Assembly (NCBI RefSeq): GCF_040882075.1
Contig: NZ_JBBEBZ010000172.1
Span: forward strand, 7,066-71,065
Origin: Nitriliruptor sp040882075
GTDB taxonomy: Bacteria; Actinomycetota; Nitriliruptoria; Nitriliruptorales; Nitriliruptoraceae
Reading direction: 5' to 3'
Length of the DNA stretch: 64,000 nt
The notes beneath the pieces were generated by a model, which worked only from the letters and a program-made list of their open reading frames with translations, was not told where the DNA came from and did not search any database. Each line of letters begins with the position of its first letter. Position 1 is the stretch's first letter. Shown here in pieces: positions 18,471 to 26,331 of this stretch. Both the position numbers and the translations under genes were made by a program.

Positions 18471-21059
18471 GTGGATCTCGAGAGGATGACGCACAAGTCA
18501 CAGGAGGCGCTGCAGCGCGCCGCCGGCACCGCACGTGAGCGGTCGCACCCGGAGGTCGGCACCGCCCACCTGCTGAGCGCGCTGCTCGAGCAGTCCGACG
18601 GCGTCGTCCTCCCGTTGCTGAACCAGCTCGGCGTCACCCCGGCCACGCTCCGCAGCCGCACACACGAGCTGCTCGAGGCCACCAGCGCGGCGTACGGGGC
18701 CAGCGGCGAGGTGCGTCTCTCGCAGGGCCTGCAACAGGTGCTCGAAGCGGCGCACCGCGAGGCGGTCCAGCTCGGTGACAGCTACGTGTCGACCGAGCAC
18801 CTCCTGCTCGCCCTGATCGACGGCGGTGATCGGACCGCCACGACCCTGGCCGATCAGGGGGTCTCCCGCGACGCCGTCCTCGACGGCTTGCGCGCCGTCC
18901 GTGGCTCGCAGCGGGTCACGACCCAGGACCCGGAGGCGACCTACGAGGCCCTGGACAAGTACGCCCGAGACCTCACCGCGCTGGCACGGGAGGGCGAGCT
19001 CGATCCGGTCATCGGTCGCGACGAGGAGATCCGTCGGGTCATCCAGACCCTGGTTCGCCGGACCAAGAACAACCCGGTGCTCATCGGCGAACCGGGGGTC
19101 GGGAAGACGGCCATCGTCGAGGGTCTCGCCAACCGGATCGTCGACAAGGACGTGCCGAACCTGCTGCTCGACAAGCAGCTGTTCGAGCTCGATCTGTCGG
19201 CGATGGTCGCCGGAGCGAAGTACCGCGGCGAGTTCGAGGAGCGCCTGAAGGCCGTGCTCAAGGAGATCGAGTCCTCCGACGGCCGGATCATCACCTTCAT
19301 CGACGAGCTCCACACCGTGGTCGGTGCCGGCGGTGCCGAGGGCGCGATGGACGCGGCCAACATGCTCAAGCCCCTGCTCGCCCGGGGTCAGCTGCGGCTC
19401 ATCGGCGCGACCACGCTCGCCGAGTACCGCCGCATCGAGAAGGACGCCGCGCTCGAGCGCCGCTTCCAGCCGGTCCACGTCGCTGAACCGTCCGTCGTCG
19501 ACACGGTCGGGATCCTGCGGGGTCTGCAGGAGCGCTACGAGAACCACCACAACGTCCGGATCACCGACGACGCGCTGGTCGCGGCGGCGACCCTCTCCGA
19601 CCGCTACCTGACCGACCGGTTCCTGCCCGACAAGGCCATCGACCTGCTCGACGAGGCGGCCGCGCGGCTCCGCATCGCCAACGACTCGCTGCCCCCCGAG
19701 CTCGACGAGGTGGTGCAGCGCGCCAAGCAGCTCGAGATCGAACGCATCAGCCTCGCCCGCGACGAGTCCGAGTCGGCGCGTGGTCGGCTCGCCGACCTCG
19801 ATGCCGACCTCACCGACCTGCGTGAGTCCGAGGCGGCGCTCCGCGGCCGGTGGGAGCAGGAGAAGGCCATCGCCGACCGCGAGGCCGAGGCGCGCGCCGA
19901 GCTCGAGACGGTCCGCAGCCAGGCCGACATCGCCGAACGCCAGGGCGACCTCGAGGCCGTCAGCGAGCTGCGTTACGGCCGCATCCCCGAGCTCGAGCGG
20001 ACCCTCGACGCGGCGCGCTCGGACCTCGATGCCCTCCACGCCGAGGGCGAGACGCTGATGGACGAGGAGGTCGGCGCGACCGAGATCGCCGAGGTCGTCG
20101 GGCGCTGGACCGGCATCCCGGTGACCAAGCTGCTCGCCTCCGAGACCGCCAAGCTGATCGAGCTCGAGGATCACCTGCACCGGCGGGTCATCGGCCAGGA
20201 CGAGGCGGTGGAGGCGGTGGCGAACGCCGTGCGTCGTTCACGGTCCGGGCTCGGGGACCCCGACCGGCCGCTCGGCAGCTTCCTGTTCCTCGGTCCCACG
20301 GGTGTCGGCAAGACCGAGCTGGCGCGGGCGCTCGCCGAGTACCTGTTCGACGACGAGCGGGCCATGGTCCGCATCGACATGGGCGAGTACCAGGAGAAGC
20401 ACAGCGTCGCCCGCCTCATCGGGGCACCCCCCGGGTACGTCGGCTACGACGAGGGGGGCCAGCTCACCGAGGCGGTCCGCCGCCGGCCCTACCGCGTCGT
20501 GCTCCTCGACGAGGTCGAGAAGGCCCACCCGGACGTCTTCAACGTGCTCCTGCAGGTGCTCGACGACGGACGCCTCACCGACGGGCAGGGGCGGACGGTC
20601 GACTTCCGTAACGTGGTCGTGATCATGACCTCGAACCTCGGGAGCGGGCACATCCTCGACGTGACCCTCGCGCCGGAGGAGCTGCGCGAACGGGTGATGG
20701 TCGACGTCCGGTCGCACTTCCGCCCGGAGTTCCTCAACCGCATCGACGAGACGGTCATCTTCGACCGGCTCGACGCGCCGCAGCTGCGAGCCATCACCGA
20801 CATCCAGCTCGAACGCCTCCGCGCCCGGCTCGCCGACCGCGACCTGACGCTGGAGGTGACCGACGCGGCGCTCGACCACCTCGCCGAACGCGGCTTCGAT
20901 CCGGTCTACGGTGCCCGACCGTTGAAGCGCGTGATCCGGCGCGAGCTCGAGGACCGGCTCGCCAAAGCGCTGCTCGCCGGCGAGATCGAGGACGGTCAGA
21001 CCGTCCGGGTCGACGTCGCGGGCGACGAGCTCACCATCGCTGCAGCCGCCCGGGACTGA
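18471..21059 (+). CDS. clpB: Disaggregase ClpB (Hsp100)
   Basis: AAA+ chaperone of 862 residues that extracts polypeptides from aggregates together with DnaK. It has an N-terminal Clp repeat domain, first AAA domain (Walker A GEPGVGKT, Walker B IDELH), a long coiled-coil middle domain (about 410-530) and a second AAA domain (GPTGVGKTELARALAEYLF, LLDEVEKAHPDVF), then the D2-small domain. No ClpP-binding IGF/L loop is seen, as expected. Start GTG 18471 has GGGAGG 9 bases upstream. Confidence 0.98.
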   Translation: MDLERMTHKSQEALQRAAGTARERSHPEVGTAHLLSALLEQSDGVVLPLLNQLGVTPATLRSRTHELLEATSAAYGASGEVRLSQGLQQVLEAAHREAVQLGDSYVSTEHLLLALIDGGDRTATTLADQGVSRDAVLDGLRAVRGSQRVTTQDPEATYEALDKYARDLTALAREGELDPVIGRDEEIRRVIQTLVRRTKNNPVLIGEPGVGKTAIVEGLANRIVDKDVPNLLLDKQLFELDLSAMVAGAKYRGEFEERLKAVLKEIESSDGRIITFIDELHTVVGAGGAEGAMDAANMLKPLLARGQLRLIGATTLAEYRRIEKDAALERRFQPVHVAEPSVVDTVGILRGLQERYENHHNVRITDDALVAAATLSDRYLTDRFLPDKAIDLLDEAAARLRIANDSLPPELDEVVQRAKQLEIERISLARDESESARGRLADLDADLTDLRESEAALRGRWEQEKAIADREAEARAELETVRSQADIAERQGDLEAVSELRYGRIPELERTLDAARSDLDALHAEGETLMDEEVGATEIAEVVGRWTGIPVTKLLASETAKLIELEDHLHRRVIGQDEAVEAVANAVRRSRSGLGDPDRPLGSFLFLGPTGVGKTELARALAEYLFDDERAMVRIDMGEYQEKHSVARLIGAPPGYVGYDEGGQLTEAVRRRPYRVVLLDEVEKAHPDVFNVLLQVLDDGRLTDGQGRTVDFRNVVVIMTSNLGSGHILDVTLAPEELRERVMVDVRSHFRPEFLNRIDETVIFDRLDAPQLRAITDIQLERLRARLADRDLTLEVTDAALDHLAERGFDPVYGARPLKRVIRRELEDRLAKALLAGEIEDGQTVRVDVAGDELTIAAAARD

Positions 21060-21136
21060 CCAGGCGTCCGCGGCCACCGCTCGCGTGCGTCGCCGGTATG
21101 GGGCAGGCTGCGGCTCCCGCCTCTCGGAGCTCCCCC

Positions 21137-22573
21137 GTGGCCGCAGCCCCCGTGAAGACCGACGCCGTCGTCGTCGGGTCCGGCCCCAATGGACTTGCGG
21201 CGGCGCTGACGCTCGCCCGCGAGGGGTTCCGCGTCACCGTGCTCGAAGCGGAGGACGAGATCGGTGGCGGGACGCGGTCCTCGGACCAGCTCACCGTCCC
21301 CGGCGTGCTGCACGACATCTGCAGCGCCATCCACCCCTTCGGCGCAGCTTCGTCGGTGTTCCGCGAGATGCCGCTCGAACGCCACGGGCTGCGGTGGGCC
21401 CACCCGGACGTCGCCATCGCCCACCCCCTCGACGGGGGCGACGTCGCGGTCAAGTACCGCGACCTCGACCGCACGGTGGCCGAGCTCGGCGAGGACGGGC
21501 CCGCGTGGGGCCGGCTGCTGCGGCCGATCGTGCGCACGTTCGACGCCGTCGCCTCGGACCTGCTCGGTCCGATGATCCGGATCCCGCGCCACCCCATCGC
21601 GACCGGTCGTGCGGGACTGCTGTCGCTGCTGCCCGCCACCGTGACGGCGTCGAGCTTCCCGACCGAGCGCGGCAAGGCCCTGTTCGGCGGCATCACGGCG
21701 CACGCCATCCAGCCGCTCGACCGGCCCCTGACCACGTCGGTCGGGTTGCTGATGGCCGCAGCCGGACACCGCTACGGCTGGCCGGCTGCGGTCGGCGGGT
21801 CGCGCGCGATCGCCGAGGCCATGGCCAGCTACCTGCGCGAGCTCGGAGGTGAGATCCACACCGGTGTACGCGTCACCTCGCTCCGGGACCTGCCGCGCTC
21901 GCGCGTGGCGCTGCTCGACGTCGGACCCCACGCCCTGGCCGAGATCGCCGGTGACGCCATGCCGGGACCGATCCGTGCTCGCAACGCCAGGTGGCGCTAC
22001 GGCCCGGGGGCGTTCAAGGTCGATTACGCCATCCGAGGTGGTGTCCCGTGGACCGCTGAGCCCGCCCGTCGCGCCGGCACGGTGCACGTCATCGGCGGGT
22101 TCGACGAGCTGGTCGAGGCGGAACGGCTGGTCCACGAGGGGCGGATGCCCGAGCGTCCATTCCTGCTCACCGCGCAGCAGCACCTGGTCGATCCTGGCCG
22201 GACCGAGGGGGACATCACGCCGTTCTGGGCCTACGCCCACGTCCCGCACGGGTACACCGGGGACGCGGTCCCGGCGATGGAAGCGCAGCTCGAACGGTTC
22301 GCGCCGGGGTTCGGCGACCGGGTGGTCGCACGCAGCGTCCGCACGCCGGCCGACCTCGAGGCGTACAACGCCAACAACGTCGGGGGCGACATCGCGGGTG
22401 GGGTGACCGATCCGCTGCAACTCATCGCCCGGCCGAGGCTGTCGCTCGACCCCTACCGGACCGGTGTGCCCGGGCTGTTCCTGTGCTCGTCGTCCACGCC
22501 GCCCGGCGGCGGCGTACACGGGCTCTGTGGCGCCCACGCCGCACGATCCGCGCTGAAGGTGCTCACCGCCTGA
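21137..22573 (+). CDS. Phytoene desaturase-family FAD/NAD(P) oxidoreductase
   Basis: Flavoprotein of 478 residues with N-terminal dinucleotide-binding motif AVVVGSGPNGLAAALTLAREG, the EAEDEIGGGTRS segment and a C-terminal FAD motif (TPPGGGVHGLCGAHAARSAL). This subfamily is widespread in actinobacteria and usually unlinked to carotenoid genes; none are seen here, so a carotenoid role should not be assumed. I use GTG 21137 because CGGAG lies 7 bases upstream; ATG 21098 is an alternative in the same frame. Confidence 0.82.
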   Translation: MAAAPVKTDAVVVGSGPNGLAAALTLAREGFRVTVLEAEDEIGGGTRSSDQLTVPGVLHDICSAIHPFGAASSVFREMPLERHGLRWAHPDVAIAHPLDGGDVAVKYRDLDRTVAELGEDGPAWGRLLRPIVRTFDAVASDLLGPMIRIPRHPIATGRAGLLSLLPATVTASSFPTERGKALFGGITAHAIQPLDRPLTTSVGLLMAAAGHRYGWPAAVGGSRAIAEAMASYLRELGGEIHTGVRVTSLRDLPRSRVALLDVGPHALAEIAGDAMPGPIRARNARWRYGPGAFKVDYAIRGGVPWTAEPARRAGTVHVIGGFDELVEAERLVHEGRMPERPFLLTAQQHLVDPGRTEGDITPFWAYAHVPHGYTGDAVPAMEAQLERFAPGFGDRVVARSVRTPADLEAYNANNVGGDIAGGVTDPLQLIARPRLSLDPYRTGVPGLFLCSSSTPPGGGVHGLCGAHAARSALKVLTA

Positions 22574-23504
22574 CGGTGGACCGGAGCTCGGCGAGCACCT
22601 CGATCGCTTCCGGGAGCGTCGCGACCGCGATCCGTCGCATCCCGGGCGTACGCAGACCCTCGAGCGCGCCCTCCTGGGCGGCCGGGTAGAGCAGCACGTC
22701 GGCGCCGTCGGCGTGCGCAGCCTCGGCCTTGAGGCGCAGACCGCCGATGCGACCCACGGCGCCCGTCAGCGGATCGAGCTCGCCGGTGCCCGCCAGGATC
22801 CAGCCGGGCAGCGGCGGCTGGCCCGTGACGTGGGCGTGTGCGGCCAGGGCGACCATGAGGGTGTGCGAGGCGCCGACGGGGAGGCCACGGACCGGCTCGC
22901 GGAGCGCGGCGACGTGACCGAACGGGACGCCACCGGTGGTGTAGGCCTCGACGTTGGTGTCCCACCGCAGCTGGACGCGCTGGAGCACGTCCGATGGTGC
23001 CCCGGGGAACCGCTGGCCGTCGGTGGTCGAGAACCACCAGCCCTCGTCGGGGTGCAGCTCGCGTGCGCCGAGCAGGTCGCCGCCGGTGCGGATCGGGCGG
23101 CCGTTGAACCGGTCGACGATCACGTGCCGGCCGTCCGGGTCGACCCCGACCATCCGCAACCACACCGTGGTGTCCACGCCGGCGGCACGCATGCCGAGCG
23201 CTGCGGCGACCGGCTCGTTGACGACCGGGCGCAGCCAGTCGGGAGGGTCGATGTTCAACAGGTCGGCGGGTGCCCCGGAGCGGTCGTGGACGAGCTGGTC
23301 ACCGACGGCCTGCAGCAGCGGGTAGTACCCGAGGACGGTCAGGTAGCGAACCGAGGGTGTCTCGACGTCGACCCCATCGATGCTGAGGGCCAGCTGCCGG
23401 CTGGCGCCGTGACGCAACCCGCCCTGGAGCCACGGCACCGGCAGCAGCGAGACCACGACGAGGACCACCAGCCACCACGTGGCCCGCATCCTCCGCCGCT
23501 GCAC
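22563..23504 (-). CDS. YlbL-like membrane-anchored protease with Lon-type catalytic domain
   Basis: Protein of 313 residues. An N-terminal membrane anchor (WWLVVLVVVSLLPVPW) is followed by a PDZ-like middle region and a C-terminal Lon-protease-fold domain. The Ser of the Ser-Lys dyad is in VGASHTLMVAL and the Lys in GRIGGLRLKAEAA, both preserved. Family members are extracytoplasmic regulatory or quality-control proteases. GTG 23504 has GGAGGA 6 bases upstream. The stop overlaps the end of the oxidoreductase gene by 11 bases (convergent). Confidence 0.82.
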   Translation of the reverse strand: MQRRRMRATWWLVVLVVVSLLPVPWLQGGLRHGASRQLALSIDGVDVETPSVRYLTVLGYYPLLQAVGDQLVHDRSGAPADLLNIDPPDWLRPVVNEPVAAALGMRAAGVDTTVWLRMVGVDPDGRHVIVDRFNGRPIRTGGDLLGARELHPDEGWWFSTTDGQRFPGAPSDVLQRVQLRWDTNVEAYTTGGVPFGHVAALREPVRGLPVGASHTLMVALAAHAHVTGQPPLPGWILAGTGELDPLTGAVGRIGGLRLKAEAAHADGADVLLYPAAQEGALEGLRTPGMRRIAVATLPEAIEVLAELRSTVRR

Positions 23505-23728
23505 GTCCGCTCCTCCCGCGACCGCGCTCCACGCCCGGCCACCGTCGTTCGGACAGGGTCGGCCGACGGCTCGGTCACCGCAGGAACCACGGCCTAGGTG
23601 CGCGGTGGCCGACCGGGTCGCGCGGTACGGGAACCATGCTGGACGACCGGCCGCCACGTGGGTGGGTGACGCGTCGCGCTAGCCTCCGGGGACGCGACCC
23701 GTTCGCCCTGGTCCCGGTCGGAGGTGCC

Positions 23729-23992
23729 GTGAACGATCGATCCACAGCCACGCCGACCGACCCGTTCGCGCCCGTCAGGGCGCCGCCGCGGGGCCGCTCC
23801 GTGCTCGTCGTGCTCGCCGTCCTCGCGGCTGTCGTTGCGGCCATCGGCGGCTTGGCGCCGATAGCGGGTCCGATCGGGATGGTCCTCGGGCTCGTCGCGC
23901 ACCTGAAGGGCAGCCGCTTCGGGATGCCCGCCACCGTGCTCGCGGGGGTCGCCACCCTCGTCGGCTTCACGGTCGCGATGCTGCTCCGCTGA
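23729..23992 (+). CDS. Small membrane protein with two hydrophobic segments
   Basis: Protein of 87 residues. A polar N-terminus is followed by SVLVVLAVLAAVVAAIGGLA and a second segment ending in TLVGFTVAMLLR, joined by LVAHLKGSRFG. The layout resembles DUF4190-type proteins, but the match is loose. GTG 23729 has CGGAGG upstream and TAGCCT at 23680-23685 is a -10 candidate. Function unknown. Confidence 0.6.
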   Translation: MNDRSTATPTDPFAPVRAPPRGRSVLVVLAVLAAVVAAIGGLAPIAGPIGMVLGLVAHLKGSRFGMPATVLAGVATLVGFTVAMLLR

Positions 23993-24078
23993 TCGACGGC
24001 GCAGGGCTGCGTCCTCGCACTACCCTCCGGCCCACACAAGGCCCGTCCTGCGCGAACGGGCCGACGTAGGAGTCCCCC

Positions 24079-24921
24079 GTGTCACTCGGCCTCGACGGCA
24101 GCCTCCTCGTGCTCTCGCTCGAGCCCCGTGGCCCGCGGCTGGACGACCACGCGCTGGAGCCGGGGCCCGTGGTCGACGCCGACGTCCTGGTCGAGGGGCT
24201 CGACCGCGCACGGCGAGCGGCCGGTCTCGACGCGGCCGGTACCGCCGTGGTCGCCGCCGATCCGGACGTCGCGCGGGATCTGCGGGCACGCGGCTTCGGC
24301 GTCGTGGCCCCCGTGGAGTCCACCGTCACGGGCACCCTCTCCTTCGCGCACGGCGATGGCTTCAGCCACGCGGTGGAGGAGCTCGAACCCGACCTCACCT
24401 CCGTCCGCGTCCGCTGGAACCCCGGGGACGACGCCGACGTGAAGAAGGAACAGGCCCTCGGGCTGACGAGGCTCGCGGCCTGGCTGCACGAGACCGACCG
24501 CAAGCTGCTCGTGGAGGTCGTCGTCCCGCCGCTGCCCGCTGACCTCGACCAGGTCGGACGCGATCACGACCGGTTCGTGAGCGAGCTCCGTCCAGGTCTC
24601 AGCGTCGAGGCGGTGCGCGAGATCCGCGAGCTCGGGACCGAGGCGGACCTCTGGGCGGTCGAGCACGGCGCGAGCAGCGCCGACCTCGATGCGCTCGTGA
24701 CCGAGGCGGGTCGTGACGAGGTGGGGGTGCTGGTCATCGTCGCCTCGCCGGACCAGCCGCTCGACCCACCAGCGGGCCACGTCCGAGGGATGCTCGTCGA
24801 CCGGCCCGTCTGGCGGGCCGCCCTCGCTGGCGCCACCGGGGCCCGCGGCGTCGACGCCGATGCCGTCGCGGCCGCCCTGTCCCGCTTCATCGAGTTCCAC
24901 GCTGCTCGCCGGTCCTCCTGA
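24079..24921 (+). CDS. DUF2090-like aldolase-fold protein
   Basis: Protein of 280 residues. The stretch SVRVRWNPGDDADVKKEQALG followed by LLVEVVVPPLP resembles the DUF2090 domain found fused to the IolC kinase in inositol catabolism, where it belongs to a class I aldolase-like TIM barrel. Here it stands alone, and no iol genes are nearby. It is a single gene with AGGAGT 7 bases before GTG 24079 and a -10-like TACCCT at 24021. The catalytic Lys is not confidently placed, so activity is uncertain. Confidence 0.6.
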   Translation: MSLGLDGSLLVLSLEPRGPRLDDHALEPGPVVDADVLVEGLDRARRAAGLDAAGTAVVAADPDVARDLRARGFGVVAPVESTVTGTLSFAHGDGFSHAVEELEPDLTSVRVRWNPGDDADVKKEQALGLTRLAAWLHETDRKLLVEVVVPPLPADLDQVGRDHDRFVSELRPGLSVEAVREIRELGTEADLWAVEHGASSADLDALVTEAGRDEVGVLVIVASPDQPLDPPAGHVRGMLVDRPVWRAALAGATGARGVDADAVAAALSRFIEFHAARRSS

Positions 24922-25008
24922 CCGTTCGGGACAGCCGCTCCGCGAGCAACGCCGACGAACGACCCGTCGCCGCCCGGCGACGTGCAACCACCACCGGAGG
25001 GTGCGAAC

Positions 25009-25212
25009 GTGGCCGTCATCAAGACGATCGACCTGGTGGGCGTCTCCACCGAATCGTGGCGCGATGCCGCGCACAAGGCTCTCGACGAGGCGACCAAGAC
25101 CCTGCGTAACGTCGAGGGCTTCACCGTTCTCGAGACCTCTGCGGTCGTCGAGGGCACCGAGATCGCCGAGTACCACACCCACGTGCGCATCAAGTTCCGC
25201 ATCTCGCGGTGA
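25009..25212 (+). CDS. Dodecin, flavin-storage protein
   Basis: Protein of 67 residues with the typical dodecin pattern: KTIDLVGVSTESWRDAAHKA, the flavin-stacking region, then VEGTEIAEYHTHVRIKFRI. Dodecins assemble into dodecamers that bind riboflavin or FMN and buffer free flavin. GTG 25009 follows CCGGAGG. It is convergent with the B12-dependent regulator gene, 14 bases apart. Confidence 0.92.
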   Translation: MAVIKTIDLVGVSTESWRDAAHKALDEATKTLRNVEGFTVLETSAVVEGTEIAEYHTHVRIKFRISR

Positions 25213-25226
25213 GACCGGGCGGGTGG

Positions 25227-26123
25227 TCAGCCGGCGCCCGTCCGGCGTCCCGCGGCCGCCCGCTCCACGGCGGCGGCCACCTCGCTGACTTCTCCCGTGT
25301 GGACGATGGCACGGGGGAGCCGCGAGGCGTCCGAGGGGATGAAGCCGGCGCCGCCGAGCACGACCCCGGCTCCCGAGAACGTCGGTCGGTCGGCCAGGAA
25401 GTCCTCGGCGGCCTCCCGGAACACCGCACCGACGAGCACGACGTCGGGTGACAGGTCGACGGACGCGCGCTCCATGGCGACGGTCGGGGTACGGGCGCCG
25501 AGGTAGTGCACGCGCCACCCCGCGTCGGCCGCGACGACCGCCGAGGCCAGCAGACCGAGGTCGTGCTCTTCGGTCTCCGGAGCGGCGGCCAGGCAGACGG
25601 GTGCGGTGGTCCGGGGGCGGGTGCGGAGCAGGCGCTGCAACCTCGGGCGGAGCGTGTTGGTGGCGAAGTGCTCGCGCGCGATGATCCGGGGGTCGTCCTC
25701 CCACCCGTCACCGAGGTGGCGGAGGACGGGGAGCAGGACCGCGTCGATCGCGCTCGGGACCTCGAACCGGGCGAAGGTGGCGTCGACGATCTCGTCCGCG
25801 GACGGCCCGTCGAACCCGTCGATGGCCCGTTCGAGGCGAGCGATGAGCTCGGCGGCCGCGCCGTCCTGGCCGGCGCCCGAGATCGAGGTCGGTCGCGCGA
25901 CCGGCGCGGGAGCGCGGAGCACCTCACGGGCGGCGGCGGACGCGTTCCAGCCGTCCTCGAGCAGCCGCTGTACCGCACGGACACGGTCCACGTCGCGCTC
26001 GCTGTAGAGGCGGTGGCCGCCGTCGGTGTGGTCGGGGGTGAGCAGGCCGTATCGGCGCTCCCACGCGCGCAGCGTCGGGACCGCCACACCCGTGCGGCGG
26101 GAGACCTCGCCGATGCGGAGCAC
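25227..26123 (-). CDS. CarH/LitR-like MerR regulator with adenosylcobalamin-binding photosensory domain
   Basis: Regulator of 298 residues. The N-terminal MerR winged helix (LRIGEVSRRTGVAVPTLRAW) is followed by a helical domain with W-X9-EH (W, EDDPRIIAR, EH), the signature that caps the adenosyl group in CarH photoreceptors, and a B12-binding Rossmann domain with the lower-ligand motif EEHDLG. CarH tetramers repress in the dark and fall apart on light. I place the start at GTG 26123, where the MerR domain normally begins; GTG 26204 would add 27 residues. A small frame with a good ribosome site ends 7 bases upstream (26131-26196). Confidence 0.88.
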   Translation of the reverse strand: MLRIGEVSRRTGVAVPTLRAWERRYGLLTPDHTDGGHRLYSERDVDRVRAVQRLLEDGWNASAAAREVLRAPAPVARPTSISGAGQDGAAAELIARLERAIDGFDGPSADEIVDATFARFEVPSAIDAVLLPVLRHLGDGWEDDPRIIAREHFATNTLRPRLQRLLRTRPRTTAPVCLAAAPETEEHDLGLLASAVVAADAGWRVHYLGARTPTVAMERASVDLSPDVVLVGAVFREAAEDFLADRPTFSGAGVVLGGAGFIPSDASRLPRAIVHTGEVSEVAAAVERAAAGRRTGAG

Positions 26124-26130
26124 CGACAGA

Positions 26131-26196
26131 TCATCGGTCGCGGGGATCGGTCGCTCCTCTCGGTGTGGTCGGTCGGCAGCAGGTCCACCGGTGCAT
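26131..26196 (-). CDS. Possible 21-residue leader peptide ahead of the CarH-like gene
   Basis: ATG at 26196 has GGAGG exactly 7 bases upstream, and the frame runs to TGA at 26131, just 7 bases before the regulator's GTG at 26123, which lacks its own ribosome site. The arrangement fits translational coupling. The peptide (begins MHRWTCCRP) has no recognisable domain and could be fortuitous. Confidence 0.35.
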   Translation of the reverse strand: MHRWTCCRPTTPRGATDPRDR

Positions 26197-26318
26197 GTTC
26201 GCACCTCCGGACCCTGACGGACGGGTCAGCGACGTGCGCCAGCGGGTGTCAGGGTGCCGCCGCGCTCGCCCTCGCGCAGCCACCGCCGGACGGTTCGTCG
26301 CCGGACCGCGGTTCGCCC

Positions 26319-26324
26319 TACCGT
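26319..26324 (+). promoter_or_regulatory. -10-like TACCGT, probable leaderless promoter
   Basis: TACCGT ends 7 bases before ATG 26332 with no Shine-Dalgarno in between. The same layout occurs at 43931 and 45759. Confidence 0.45.
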
Positions 26325-26331
26325 CCGCGGC

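Noticed and set aside
21137..22573. Carotenoid phytoene desaturase (crtI)
   Set aside because: It is only family-level similar and no crtB, crtE or other carotenoid genes accompany it.
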